Of a stretch of DNA of 64,000 nucleotides, positions 42,412-54,047 are shown in pieces (the first letter of the stretch is position 1; each line of letters begins with the position of its first letter). The stretch comes from Coccinella septempunctata (taxonomy: Eukaryota; Arthropoda; Insecta; Coleoptera; Coccinellidae). The notes beneath the pieces are model-generated. The model did no database searches, had not been told where the DNA came from, and saw only the letters and a list, made by a program, of their open reading frames with translations. The DNA is taken from contig NC_058196.1 in NCBI RefSeq assembly GCF_907165205.1, positions 6,800,501-6,864,500 of the forward strand, in the 5' to 3' direction. A program made the position numbers and the translations under genes.

Positions 42412-44442
42412 TTATTATTATTATGACTTTAGCCTTGCGGCTTTCACACTCCTCTCCAGAGGAAAATTCACTTATCCCAGATATCTCAGATATCAAAAGG
42501 ATTAAGCTCTGTTGGAGCCCTTTCCAGGTTTTCGGGCTCGTGGTGGTGGTCGGGTCCGGGTCGCTCCTCGCCTCCCTGCTGTAGGTTGGATTCCTGCTCC
42601 ACCTGCACTTCCTGTCGGAGCAGACGGTGTTCCTCTGAATTTCCATGTACTTGCGTACAGTTCTCGCCGTTCCCAGCAGTACCGCCTTCTGCATGACTTT
42701 ATAGATATTTTCGTCCAACTGAAGCTTCCTCAAGTTCTCTAGCAGTTTCTTCGGTATCAGGCCTGTAGATGATATGACAATAGGGATGGTCTTGATATCT
42801 TTCAGCTTCCACTGTCTCCTGGTTTGTTCCTCGAGATCTCTGTACTTTGAAATTTTTTCAGTGTGCCTATCTAGAAGATTGTTATTATTTGGAATCGCAA
42901 CATCGATGAATAGTGCTCTGTCCTCATCCTTATTGAGCAATATGAGGTCTGGTCTATTGTGGGTTATTTTCCGGTCTGTGAGAACCGTGCGATCCCAGTA
43001 GAGCTTGTGATGTTCATTTTCCAATACAGCATCTGGATGGTAATTGTAATAAGGAACCTTTTTCGAACTCAGAAGTTGGTGTTTCAGTGCCAATTCTTGG
43101 TGAAGAATCTTGGCAACGGCATCATGTCTATTTTTGTACTCCGTGCCCGCGAACTTCTGACATCCCCCGGTGATGTGCTGGATAGTTTCATGTGTCGCAC
43201 AGCCATAACGACAGCTATCGTCCGCCACTGAGGTATCCTTGGCGATGTATTTCATGTTATTTCTTGTTGGAATCACCTGATCCTGGATGGCGAGCATGAA
43301 GCCCTCTGTCTCAGGAAACAACCTTCCGGAAGTCAACCAGTAGTTCGACGCAGATATGTCGACGTAATCATGGTTGACCTCGTTCTGGTGCCTCCCATGC
43401 AGAGGTTTGCCAATCAGTTTCTGCATTTTACTTTCTGCAGAGTGTTCGACGGTTTCCAAGTGATCCTGGTGTAGCTTTAACGGTGTGGAAGTATCAGCAA
43501 CACAAACTACTCGATGGAGTTCTGACGAAGCTGCCTTGCTCAAGAAATATTTTCGAAGTCCTTCAATTTCCTGGGACATACGGTTGGACAAATCAACAAT
43601 TCCTCTACCCCCAAGATGTCGTGGTAGCTCTGTCCGTTCTATTGAGCTTTTGGGGTGATGTTTATTGTGTTTAGTCAGCATCGTCCGTATTTTTCTCTGT
43701 AAAGCTGCTAAATCGGTGGTCGTCCAAGAGATAATACCAAATGAATAGCTCAGCGCCGAGCAAGCGTAGGTGTTAATCGCTTTTATCAGGTTCTTGCTGT
43801 TAAGACCAGTTCTCATTATCCTTCTCAATCTTCGGGTAAACTCCTCCGTTAATTCTTTCTTCATCTGGCTCTGATTGATTTTTCTTGCCTGTTTTATGCC
43901 TAGATACTTGTATGTGTCTCCTTCCTTCAATGCTTCAATTTCTGCACCTTCCTTGAGTTTGAACGTACCATCTTCCATTTTCCCTCTCGTTATGTTTAGC
44001 AGTCGGCATTTTTCTAGTCCAAACTTCATTTTGATGTCTTCCGAGAATCCTTCCACCATTTTCAGCATCAGTTGCATTTGTTTTTTGGTAGATGCGAAGA
44101 GTTTCAAATCGTCCATGTAAAGGAGATGATTCAGTTTCATCATAGTTCTACTGCCGCTCTTGATGGAGAATCCGTAGTCCGTAGAATTCAATCTATGAGA
44201 CAAGGGATTCAGGGCCATGCAGAACCACAGAGGGCTCAGCGAGTCTCCTTGGAAAATTCCGCGTCTTATTGGAATAGGTCCTGTTGTAATGGAGCAATCT
44301 GCTGCTTTCATTTGAAGACTAGTACGCCAGGTTGACATGGCGTTTTTAAGGAACTTAACAATATTGGGATCCACCTTGTAAATCTTCAAGATCGTCAAGA
44401 GCCATTCGTGAGGTATAGAATCGAATGCTTTTTTGTAGTCTA

Positions 44443-44443
<1 letters not shown>
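42412..44443 (-). mobile_element. R4/Dong-like LINE, element B (5' truncated)
   Basis: Begins inside the reverse transcriptase at 44443, directly after a TTA microsatellite (44444-44482), and ends at about 42425 with TTATTATTATTA, into which element A's 5' end is joined. The truncation is in phase with the repeat, so a frame runs from AAT codons into the LINE. Confidence 0.85.
42640..44443 (-). pseudogene. LINE element B reverse transcriptase and endonuclease, 5' truncated
   Basis: Starts at DYKKAFDSIPHEW, keeps RRGIFQGDSLSPL with the intact glycine, YMDDLKLFA (about 44108-44119), the zinc motif and the RPDLILLNKD endonuclease. A single missing C near 42642 (compare element A near 39639) shifts the last 40 codons, so the frame reads out through the 3' UTR and TAA tail into element A's beginning. 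The N-terminal third is missing. Confidence 0.85.

Positions 44444-44482
<39 letters not shown>
44444..44482 (+). repeat. TTA microsatellite (about 13 units)
   Basis: Uninterrupted TTA units at the 5' junction of element B. On the - strand it reads as AAT codons, giving an artefactual Asn run fused to the LINE frame. Confidence 0.95.
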
Positions 44483-45440
44483 TACCTTTAGTGGAAATTC
44501 AAAAATTGCCATGTTCATTTCGTTGTTCCAATAAACGAATGAAGCATTCATTTAGTGAAAAATTGCTTCGATTTCATATTGTCTCAAGGGAAATATGAAA
44601 TGACATTTCATATTTTCCTTAGGAAATATAGGTGTGTTATGACATAAGGTATCTAAGGCGATAATGCTCAATACCGTTTCATCGGAAAAAAATGTTTTTA
44701 CAGACGCCACGTGTATCCACCTTGTAACCATAATATCTGGTATAGTGTGCGTAAATATCGTCTATCCTAATGGAGACATGTACTTTACCGCTTATTCTTA
44801 AGCTGGACGTTCATGGTGGAGCCATCGAGCCCAAATACATGGAATTGGCTCGATCCAATGCATATTCCAGGATGCATGGGGAAACTTTGGTCGAGCCCAA
44901 GCCATCTCAAGGTCATGTTAGATTTTTAAATCGAGCCAATAAGCGGCGTTACACCAGCAGGGCACCTCAAAGAATTTTTGTAATTTCAATGATCTCGTTT
45001 CGCCCTCGTTTTGCTCCGTTTGCTCACCACCCTGTACATAGTTATAGGCAATTCAAAGTGCCCTGTTTATGTAATATTACACTAGCAGTGTACCTAAGCG
45101 GATCCTTTCAATATTGGTTTCATTCGAAAGCTCTCGTCTTGCTCCGTTTTGCTTATCAATCCGTTCGCTTTGCTCATTTACACTCTACGAGTTTCCGGAT
45201 AATTTATTTTCACCCTAGCGTGTGGAATATCTGCGTTCTGCTCTCAATTTGCTCGTTTCCAAACTGCAATAAGCTTTTCCCACCACTTACCGGAACCGAG
45301 ATTTAGATGATTGAAAGTGCCCTTTTGGTGGCAGGGCACCTCAACGGATCTTTCCGATATTAGTTACAATCGAAAGCCCTCGTTCTGCTCCGTTTTGCTC
45401 ATCTTTGTTGAATAATTTCATGAAATCTTCTGCATGTGTA
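44483..45440. other. Unassigned region with hairpin and diverged direct repeats
   Basis: A hairpin AAGGGAAATATGAAATG / CATTTCATATTTTCCTT lies at 44586-44620. Three diverged direct repeats containing GGCACCTCAA...GAAAGC(T/C)CTCGT(T/C)(T/C)TGCTCCGTTTTGCT occur at about 44957-45031, 45082-45160 and 45329-45407. A 178-codon + frame spans two of them and looks repeat-derived. No gene is supported. Confidence 0.4.
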
Positions 45441-45449
45441 AATTTTCTT

Positions 45450-45735
45450 CTTTTTTTCCAGACAAACCGTCGAAGGTTTTGTAATTTTGGCGTGATCTTT
45501 TATGGATTTGCGGTACTATCTTTTGAGTCCCAGAAATCCTTTCAACTCGGTTGGTGTTTTTGTAACTGGGTAGCGACAAATTCAATCAATTTTCAGTGGA
45601 TTGGGTTTGAGGCTTTCTGATGTAATGATGTGACCCAAAAATTCCAACTCTGATTTGTCCTGTTGGATTTTCAACTTCGCTGCTCTAAGACGATCCTGTT
45701 TATGTCCGTCAGGAAATTATTTCATTCTCTGGAAT
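45450..45735 (-). pseudogene. Ty3-type reverse transcriptase remnant
   Basis: The - strand reads RLRAAKLKIQQDKSELEFLGHII then PTELKGFLGL and YYRKSIKDHAKITKP, the conserved thumb/connection region of Ty3 reverse transcriptases, with one stop (about 45580). Sequence to the right (45740-45960) reads KLEPLQIGQTV on the - strand, a possible integrase-tail scrap of another element. Because the Ty3-type pair in this window lacks reverse transcriptase, this is a separate element. Confidence 0.68.
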
Positions 45736-46036
45736 ACTAATCACTTCATTACGGTGGCAATCTCATCCCTCGAAACCATCGGTTTAAGAGTCCATGAATG
45801 GTACCAATTTGGTGAACCCGGAGGTCCTCTATCTACTTTAGGAAGTTACGGTTTGACCTATCTGAAGAGGTTCCAATTTCTTATCACTCACGTTCAGAAT
45901 CCTTTCTGCAGCTCTTTCTTTTTTGGTCTTCAACACATTAATTTCTTCGATTCATGACTATTTCTTCATTTTTGCATAGATTGCACAATTCGCCGTCAAG
46001 TCGTCAGTCGTAATACCGTACGACGAGTATAATCAA

Positions 46037-46210
46037 TAGACGAAAAGGCTAGTGGTTTGTAGGGCTGGGTGATAATAACAATCCTTCTCAATTGGCCGAC
46101 GTTTCGAGTAAATTTTACTCTTTTTCAAGGCTTATATAAAATAAAATCATAGTTAAAACACTATCACAAATACAATTGACAACAATGGTCAATAAACGAC
46201 ACAACAAGAA
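46037..46210 (-). repeat. PLE 3' terminal direct repeat
   Basis: Matches 48917-49090. Contains a perfect stem word GAGTAAA/TTTACTC and the CGAAACGTC core; the CUGANGA box is degenerate (CTTGAAAA). Confidence 0.85.
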
Positions 46211-46425
46211 TTGATGAGGGCGAACACATCAAAATAAAAACAAAAATTCACCGAATTGATGAGAAATACACCCTTCACAGGGAGGTTGGTGAGTCATAAT
46301 TTCTTCTTCACTATATTAATCATTTCAAAATTATGAGAAAATCTTTCTGCAAGTGGTTGTCTATTATTTCGATCGGAACATATGAAAATATGTCATCTGA
46401 TAGATTCGAAACGAATATTCGTCAA

Positions 46426-49008
46426 TCACGCATCTGTAGGACTCTCCAACAAATTATGATATATCACGCTAAGGCCCTGAGTGTCTGTCCTCAAATTAAC
46501 GGTGTTATGTAATTTGATTTGTATCATCTCACTGATACTTCTTCTAACATAATTACTTTCCCTGTCTAATAATTTGAAATTCGGAAAGTCAAAAGTATGA
46601 CCGGTATTGAAATGGTGTTGGGCTAAGGCTGTTTTCTCTTTTTTTGTTCTATTTATTGGTTTACAGTCATTCGAGTGTTGATTAATTCTAGAGCCTATAT
46701 ATTGTTTAGTCATCCCAATATAGCTTTTATCGCAGCCTTCGCATACTACGTTAGACATTTCTACTTTCTTGGTTTCATCTTTTAATTTGGTGTATATTTG
46801 GCCCATTTTATTGATCGGATAAAAAGCAAGAGTGCAATCTACATAAATTTGATATTTCTACGATTTTTTTTATTGCTTCAGACAATCCCTTTATATAAGG
46901 AAATCTGAAATGTTTCAATAGTAGTCTCTTTCTCTGTTGGTTTATCTATATTTAGTGTTTTATATTCATTCATGATTTTTCTCACTAACGATCCAGGATA
47001 ATTGTTGAGTGCTAACATCTCCACAACTTTCCTCTCACTTTCTGGATGATATTGTTCATGACTCAGATGGTAAGCTCTATACAAAAATTTTTTTATTGTT
47101 CCAATTTTCTGAGACATGGGGTGATGCGAGTTGTAGTTAAGAAGTCTACCAGAAGAGGAAGGTTTAGTAAACCAACTAGTCACCAGCCTACCATCACCAC
47201 CTCTCATGACCATCATATCCGAAAACGTAATTTTACCGTCGATTTCCTCCTCAATGGTGAACTGCAACTTAGGATTGAAGCCATTAAAGACTTCCATTAA
47301 CTGATCTTTACAATTTATAGGAATCGAGAGGAAAGTATCATCTACGTATAGTTTCGAGAAGGAATCAATATGCGAGTCTTCTCAAACATTGACATATTAA
47401 TTCGATCATGACCAAATTAGCTATAGATTGACTTGCGGGGTTTCCCATGGCAGAACCGTCAAGTTGTTGAAAGATAATTCCATCGAAAGAGAAGTAGCTC
47501 GTGTCAAAAATAAAATTTATTATGTTAATAAACGTTTCTTGAGGTATGTCAGTGTATGCGGATATGAAATGCCACTTCCTCTTTACAATGTCAAGAACTA
47601 ATCGTTTAGGGATGTTGGTGTATAAGGAGACTACATCAAGGGACACTAATACATAGTTTTCTGGTATTTGGCATGTGTTGATGAACTCAGCAAACTGTAG
47701 GGAATTTTTTACATTATATTCAGAAGTGGAGACAATAGGTGATAATATTTGATGTATTGAATTTGATAAGTTATAGGAGGCAGAGTCTATGCAACTAACT
47801 ACTGGTCTGAAACTGATCGTATTCTTATGTGTCTTACGTAAACCATATAATTTTGGTATTACAGCGTTATGACGTTTTAACTTCTTCGACTGGGTTTCAT
47901 CTATGACATTTAAGGTTTTTGATTCATTTACTATAGCATTACTTGTTTTTTGAAATTTCTTAGTTGCATCCGAGTTTAATATTCTATAAGTATTACCATC
48001 TCTCAACATAAGATGTATATGTGTCATATATTCATGACGGTACATTATCACCGTAGAATCACCTCTATCAGAACGACATATTATACATTCAGGGTGTTCA
48101 ATTAAATATTTTTTGGTGTAAAAATAATCTCTTTCAATAACGTCTATGCGCTGATGAATATTATTTATTCTATTGAAATGATTCGAGATTGCATTGACTA
48201 ATCTAAATCTAAGTTCATTTCTTTCCTCATCTGATGTTTGTTCGCGACAAGACATAAAGTATTTAATGTCTTTTATGATTAACGGTATATTAGAGTTCTT
48301 AAAATCAACATTTATTGAGAATTTTGGTCCCATGGAGAGGACATTCTTGACTTGAATGGGTAAGTTGATGTCGGTGTAGTTATGAATGAACTTATTGTGT
48401 TCTACTAGGCTGAATGTGGTCGCCCCTTCACATAATTTTAACAACTTCCTAATATTTTTCTCTCTAATGAAAACAAAGAGTTTTTTGTATGATATTTGTG
48501 TCTTATTTCTAAAATTCTTAAAAATTATTTCCGGTAACAACTGTTTGGACTTCTTCACCAGGCTGTCAAATGTGACGTTATGTTTTTTCAACTTCCACAA
48601 CGTGATTTTAATTTCGACATCAAGAATAGACTTCTTGAATCTTGACACCATATTGCCAAGTTCTTTACAAAAAGGGTGTTATCCAGCATTCAACTCATAC
48701 AGATATCTGAAGTTATTGGTTATATGGTTCGGTGTTACCTGTCTCTGTCTACATTGTAACAGAAAAATTCTCCAGTTCCTTACTGCTGCCAACTTTTTAC
48801 TGATGTTAGACCAAGATTTGAGTGAATTCATTGCCTCAATACCATATTCCTCCCCTATGTGTTGGAAGAAACCAGGTTGATTAATCGACATATTCTTTCG
48901 TACCCTTCTAATTCTATAGACGAAAAGGTTAGTGGTTTGTAGGGCTGGGTGATAATAACAATCCTTCTCGATTGGCCGACGTTTCGAGAAAATTTTACTC
49001 TTTTTCAA
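46426..49008 (-). pseudogene. PLE polyprotein in four broken frames
   Basis: N-terminal part 48679-49008 starts inside the terminal repeat (SINQPGFFQHIGEEYGIEAMNSL). Reverse transcriptase occupies 47365-48651: CRSDRGDSTVIMYRHEY, YGLRKTHKNTISFRPV, SLDVVSLYTNI with the first catalytic aspartate, and GSAMGNPASQ. The YVDD motif falls in the gap at about 47340-47350, in a different frame. Frame 46878-47297 covers the region after it. Frame 46426-46806 holds the GIY-YIG part: VVCEGCDKSYIGMT, RINQHSND with the arginine, and NYVRRSISEMIQ with the glutamate. Frameshifts near 48665, 47375, 46870 and 46800. All domains are recognisable; no single product can be made. Confidence 0.85.
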
Positions 49009-49090
49009 GGCTTAAATAAAATAAAATCACAGTTAGAACAATATCACAAATACCATTGAGAACAATGGTCAATAAACGACACAACAAGAA
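48917..49090 (-). repeat. PLE 5' terminal direct repeat
   Basis: Partner of 46037-46210. The polyprotein frame starts within it, as in other PLEs. Confidence 0.85.
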
Positions 49091-50040
49091 ATCAGAATCC
49101 AGAGTATTTGCTCGCGTTCGAATTTTGACAATAATACACAGGCGTTTTATAATACGCCTCAAATTTTCAGTCAAATTGAAGCTCGCCAGTAAGTACGCGC
49201 CTGTAGATCAACAGCTGTTATTTTATAAGCAAGCTGATCGAACATTGTTCTTTTCATTGTCTTTTATGCGCTGTTGCCAAATTGTAAACTCCGCACAAAG
49301 CGATTTAAATTTTAAAACCCCATATCTGAAGGATGTTGGGTGAATTTCAGCGGTGAATTTGAAAAAATCATGAATGAAACTCATAATTATTCAGTTGAAA
49401 CTGGCATAAGCAGTGATGAACCAATATGAGGAGAAATCTCGATTCTCAACAGAAGCAAAAGTGATGAGAAGTAGGAAAAATTATCATAACAATAATGAAG
49501 CTCCATATTTCAAACATATTCGGGAGGATATCATTCGTGTTTTCTGTATTTTTTTATTGTTTTTTATAACCTTCAGATTATCTGAAGATGGTCTTGACAT
49601 CTTTGATTCTCAGGTCTATTTACTCTGGCGCTATTATATCTACAACAGAGGATATATACCATCATTCAAGTAAGTAGAAACGTCTAATGAAGGAGTAGAA
49701 AAATTTGACGTCGTCATTGAAGAAATCAAATGACTTCACTCTGTATGAAAAAAGCACAATGTACCTAAATGATAGTGAAAAAAATTGGTACCGTAGAAAA
49801 CCATTCTTTTCAGAAAATAAAACAGAAAAGACATGAAGATTTCATGGAAAAAAATATAGAAATATATTGATTATGAATTGTGCTCTGTTATCTATTCGAA
49901 ACGAACCAATTTTGGAATGTCAACACTTTGATCATTGCTATCCACTCCAGCGCCTATTGAAATGAGCCCAAAACAAGTATTCACCTAATTTAACTACAAA
50001 AATACACATGAAATTTATACGAAAAATAATCAAGCCTACA
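49091..50040. other. Unassigned AT-rich region
   Basis: Only short frames (49056-49343, 49413-49673) with no recognisable motif and no repeat partner in the window. The second has a hydrophobic run (VFCIFLLFFITF) that is compatible with chance in AT-rich DNA. I see nothing that can be named. Confidence 0.4.
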
Positions 50041-50107
50041 CAAATATTATTTCCATCGATACTATCATTATAATTATAAATTTATCATTTTTTTTTTATT
50101 TTTATTG

Positions 50108-51219
50108 TTATGTGAGAACATTCCTGAGACCACGTTTTAGATTGCCGTGTGGTATGTTGAAAAGATCTATGTCGCTGTCAAGGTTGTTAAAAGATGTTAT
50201 CATCCTAAATATAGGTGCATTTTGTGCGCTGTTCGTCCTACGCAAAGGAGCATAAAAAGTGTTTCCACCTCGCAACCTTATATCCGGTACCTTGAAAGGA
50301 ATTGCCTGCAGAATTTCAGGCACTCGAAGTAAGCCATTGACAACTTTGTACAAAAAAATTATATCCCTCATCTGTCTACCATTTTTCAGTTCCATTATAC
50401 AGAATTTCCTTCGAATGTGTGAGTACTCGTGGTTATTGTAGGCTATGTTATTCTTGAATGCCAGAAACCTAAGAAACCTGTTCTGAACCCTCTCTATTCT
50501 CTCCACATAACACCTGTACTGGGGGCTCCAAATTGACGATGCGAAATTCAGTCGACTATAGATGAAGGAATAATATAACATTAAAAAGGTTTTGTTATCT
50601 CTGAAATTTCTGCACTGTCGAAGAACCCACCCGAGCAAGCGATTTACATCTCTCACTAGGACTTCAATATGTTGGTCGAATAAAAGTTTCCCATCAAATG
50701 TCACTCCCAAATCCAGAAAATGGTCCACCTGTGAAAGAAAACAGTTTTCCAATTTGTACTGATGTTCTATGAGATGTACATTTCTACTAAAAATAATTTT
50801 ATGACACTTATCATAATTCAGGAAAAGACTATTTTCCTCACAATAACCCAGCAATCTATCAATGTCCTGCTGAATCAGAACACAGCCCTCCATTCCCTTG
50901 ACTGCTCTGTAAAACTTCAAGTCATCAGCGAATAACAAAAAACTACAGTTTTTGAAATTGTGTTCAAATATACTATGAAAAATAGTGGGCCAAGGTGCGA
51001 GCCCTGTGGAACCCCTGAAGTATTGCAGAATGTGGCAGATCGAATGCCATTCACCGTCACAAATTGAGACCTTTTACTTATATAGGAGGAAATCCATCTC
51101 AACAGATCACCGCATATGCCCACCTCAGCGAGCCTCCGAAGCAATATTCTGTGACTTATTTTATCAAAAGCCTTCCTCAAGTCTGTACAGATAACATCAA
51201 CTTGGATTTGTTGATCCAA
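50108..51219 (-). pseudogene. LINE ORF2 part 2: reverse-transcriptase core and C-terminus
   Basis: 50917-51219 reads VICTDLRKAFDKISHRILL (first catalytic aspartate) and NTSGVPQGSHLGPLFFIVY. A second frameshift at about 50930 precedes FADDLKFYRAV with the catalytic pair (about 50915-50935) and the thumb (FLDLGVTFDGKLLFDQH, YCYVERIERVQNRFLRF). It ends at 50108 with the natural stop. Two frameshifts make it nonfunctional. Confidence 0.85.
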
Positions 51220-52960
51220 ACAACCCTGAAGATACTCGGAAAAAAATCAAAAGGTTAGTTTCAAGATTTCTCCCCTTTTGGAAACCATGTTGTTGATCGA
51301 TTATCATGTTCTTCGTATGATTATAAATATATTTATACACTAACGACTCAAAAACCTTGGCAACAATCGACATTATACTTATTGGTCTATAGTTCTCAAT
51401 TTGATTTTTCGGACCACCCTTATAAACTGGAATTATAGACGAGATCTTCCACCTTTCCGGAAATATTGCAGTACTCAAAGAATGATTGAAAATGTGAAGC
51501 AATGGGACCGACAAAGTCCGTGCACAATTTTTTAGAAACATTGGAGGAATACCGTCTGGTCCAGCACCTTTAGAGCAATTTACAGACTGCAATGCTGCTA
51601 ATACCTCATCTAACTCAAGCAAAATACCCGGCAAGTAATTACTACTATACAGATTCTGGGTGAACTCTAACCCTGGATCATGCTGAACCTCCTCAGGTTC
51701 GTACACCCCACAGAAAATTCTTGCGAAGAGCTCGGATATATCCCCGGAGTTGTTACCTGATTCACTGCCAAAAGTCATCTCAACAGGGAAACGGGAATGC
51801 TTACTCTTGCGAGCAACATGTCTGAAAATATTTCTCGGGCAATCTTTAACTTCATCTTCTATTTTTTTCAAATAATTCAGATGATCCGTAAATATAAACT
51901 TTTTACACAGTGATCTCAGATTTTTGAAATGACGATAATAATTGAGGTTCTGATAGTTCTTCCATTTTTTATGAATTTTTTGTTTCCATTTTATTAGTTT
52001 AATGGTTTTCATGGAGAAATAGAAAGGGAATTTTTTATTTCTCTTTGTCCGAGGAACATTCTCACCTATAACGTTATTTACAATTTGATAGAAAGTTTCA
52101 ATTTCAGAATTTACATCACCCCGGAGAATACCATCCCAATCTACTGCCTCAAACCTGTCATTTATCACATCATAGTTGGCTTTTTTAAAGTTGAACGTAA
52201 ATGGTATTATCTTATTTTTCAAATAATTTGTTCTTTCAACGGTGAAAAGAAATTCTAGCGATGGATGGTACTCATCCTCCCTCACAAAGGGATTTTCATT
52301 TCTTATTATATGGCTAACATTATCACTAGTGCATAATATCAGATCAAGTATTTTTTCAAGTTTATTTAATATACCATTGAATTGCATCAGTTCCATGAAA
52401 CCAAATATATCAACTATATTGGAGGAGTAACCATCAACGTTCGTTGGTAACATTATATTATGGTCTTTGTCATTTTGTCTTACACATTTGACGCTAGGGC
52501 AATTGAAATCACCGCACATCAATAGAGTATTATCCGCGATGGTTGATTTATTCTGTTCAAGTTTCGCCACGAATGACGCAGCAGCATGTTCTTCACCCGG
52601 AGGCAAGTAGACACAACACAAATACACCTTAACTCGACCCACAACAATTTTAATCCATACATCTTCAGCCTCACTATTAAAGTTTTCCAGCACTTCAGGT
52701 TTCAGACCATTCCTGACGGCAATTAGTACTCCGCCTCCATCTTTCTTCACGGAAGATGAACTATCACGATCCCTCCGGAAAACTGAGTATTGGTTTTCAT
52801 CAATTATTTCGGAGTCAAGTACACTGCCATTGAGCCACGATTCAGTGATAAAAATTATGTCATGGAAGTTAGATGTGACATTAAGTTTAAAAGTACACAG
52901 CTTTGTTCGCAATCCACGAACATTTTGATAAGCAATATTCAGAGACATATAGACACCCAC
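51197..52960 (-). pseudogene. LINE ORF2 part 1: endonuclease and N-terminal reverse transcriptase
   Basis: 587 residues. The endonuclease has NIAYQNVRGL (catalytic Asn), FITESWL (Glu), LLMCGDFNCP (Asp-Asn) and a changed final block, DDEYHPSL, where SDH is usual. The transcriptase begins KGAGPDGIPPMFLKN and ENYRPISIMSIVAKVFE, then IDQQHGFQKGRN. The frame leaves at about 51240 in a run of A (GGAAAAAAATC), so the rest of the enzyme lies in other frames. Confidence 0.85.
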
Positions 52961-53003
52961 AATTCACATCTCTACATTCACCATCATTTGTGAGGAAAAC
53001 CGA

Positions 53004-53978
53004 TTACTTTGCTATCATCTTCAGATCTGCTTCACTCGCTATGTGGAGGATTTTAGAAGTGTCATCCTTTCGTGCAAGTATACTTCCATTCTGTGCAAAA
53101 CCTAAATTGAAATTGTTATCATGGGCTGCGGCTCTTGCTTTTTTATAAAGAATTTTATTCATCGTTGTGAGATGCCCGTTGATGAAGCATCTCGGCGAAA
53201 TATTATCGATTTTAAATCCCTGTTTACCTCCTTGCTCCGCGCGTTTTAATTTAACTGCGGCCAAAAAACTTTGCTTCTCAATTTTAGACTTAAATTTTAC
53301 AATAATATTTTTGGGTTTACCCTGTAACTTGGTTGGTACCCTAGTTATAAAGTCCAATCTTTCAGGAAGCACCGCGTGATCCACAAAAGAACCAATCTTA
53401 GCCACAATCTCCAACAAGTTCTCGTTCTTTTTCTCTGGGACATCCATAATTTCTACATTATTTTCTCTTGAGTGTTGTTCTAACTTTTTCATACGAAGCC
53501 TCAGGTCAACAATTTCTTTTTTCATCGACTCATTTTCACTCTTTAACTGGTTCGTTAGTTTCGCCATCTCTTCCAACTTCGATAACTTCTTCTCGAAGTC
53601 AGTAATCTTGCCTGAGCAGAATTCTACCGATGTACGAAGTTCGCACACATTTTTATTCAGGTTCGTAATTATGTTCTTGAGTTCAGCGATACCCATGTCC
53701 TCGGCGCGGCCGCCGCCCATGTCATCATATTCTGATTCAATAGGCACGGTCGCACTCCCACGCAGTGACCGGCATTTATCGCACATCCAGTTTCCACCTG
53801 GAAGACTGCTTATCAGTGTCAGCTGGTTTCTCGTAACATCAGAGCATCGGCTGTTAGCATGAAAAAACTGCCCGCATGCACCACCACATTGAAGACCCGG
53901 TGATTTTCCATTGAGAGAATTAGTACACTTTCCACAAATTTTCATCATAAGATTCAAAAATGGAAATATCTCAAGCAA
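53004..53978 (-). CDS. LINE ORF1: PHD-like finger, coiled coil and FP-C-like domain
   Basis: 324 residues. Residues about 15-70 have the spacing C..C ... C...C..F.H...C ... W.C..C of a PHD-type finger (MKICGKCTNS to NWMCDKCRSL). Residues about 110-175 are a heptad-like coiled coil (DFEKKLSKLEEMAKLTNQL...). The C-terminal part (KNIIVKFKSKIEKQSFLAAVK, then LGFAQNGSILARKDD) resembles the domain that ORF1 proteins of some insect LINEs share with baculovirus FP proteins. It would coat LINE RNA. The frame is open throughout and ends 44 bp before ORF2's first methionine. Confidence 0.78.
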   Translation of the reverse strand: MLEIFPFLNLMMKICGKCTNSLNGKSPGLQCGGACGQFFHANSRCSDVTRNQLTLISSLPGGNWMCDKCRSLRGSATVPIESEYDDMGGGRAEDMGIAELKNIITNLNKNVCELRTSVEFCSGKITDFEKKLSKLEEMAKLTNQLKSENESMKKEIVDLRLRMKKLEQHSRENNVEIMDVPEKKNENLLEIVAKIGSFVDHAVLPERLDFITRVPTKLQGKPKNIIVKFKSKIEKQSFLAAVKLKRAEQGGKQGFKIDNISPRCFINGHLTTMNKILYKKARAAAHDNNFNLGFAQNGSILARKDDTSKILHIASEADLKMIAK

Positions 53979-54047
53979 AAATAAACGTTTTCACGAAAAA
54001 CTTTGTAGACTAGAACAAAATTTGAACTAACTGAATTTATCGCCTTA

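Larger units (their letters stand above)
46037..49090 (-). mobile_element. Penelope-like element with direct terminal repeats, broken
   Basis: Direct repeats at 46037-46210 and 48917-49090 (the PLE 'pseudo-LTRs') flank the coding region. Each has, on the - strand, CCTTGAAAAAGAG, a GAGTAAA/TTTACTC-type stem in the left copy and CGAAACGTCGG. It is a different lineage from the PLE at 17172. The repeat pair differs at roughly eight visible positions. Confidence 0.85.
50040..54000 (-). mobile_element. APE-type LINE with two ORFs, nearly full length
   Basis: ORF1 with a PHD-like finger (53004-53978), then ORF2 (50108-52960) with an apurinic-type endonuclease and a reverse transcriptase, in the usual order on the - strand. 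The 3' end lies near 50040-50100 in an A-rich stretch. The 5' UTR before 53978 is short and followed by a MITE at 54048. Frameshifts in ORF2 make this copy inactive. Confidence 0.85.

Noticed and set aside
44770..45306. 178-codon open frame on the + strand
   Set aside because: It spans two diverged direct repeats, has no known motif and changes character at the repeat edges, so it is most likely chance coding in repeat DNA.
46037..46210. Terminal repeats of the PLE read as true LTRs
   Set aside because: The protein between them is a PLE reverse transcriptase with GIY-YIG; direct terminal repeats are a normal PLE feature, and there is no primer-binding site or polypurine tract.
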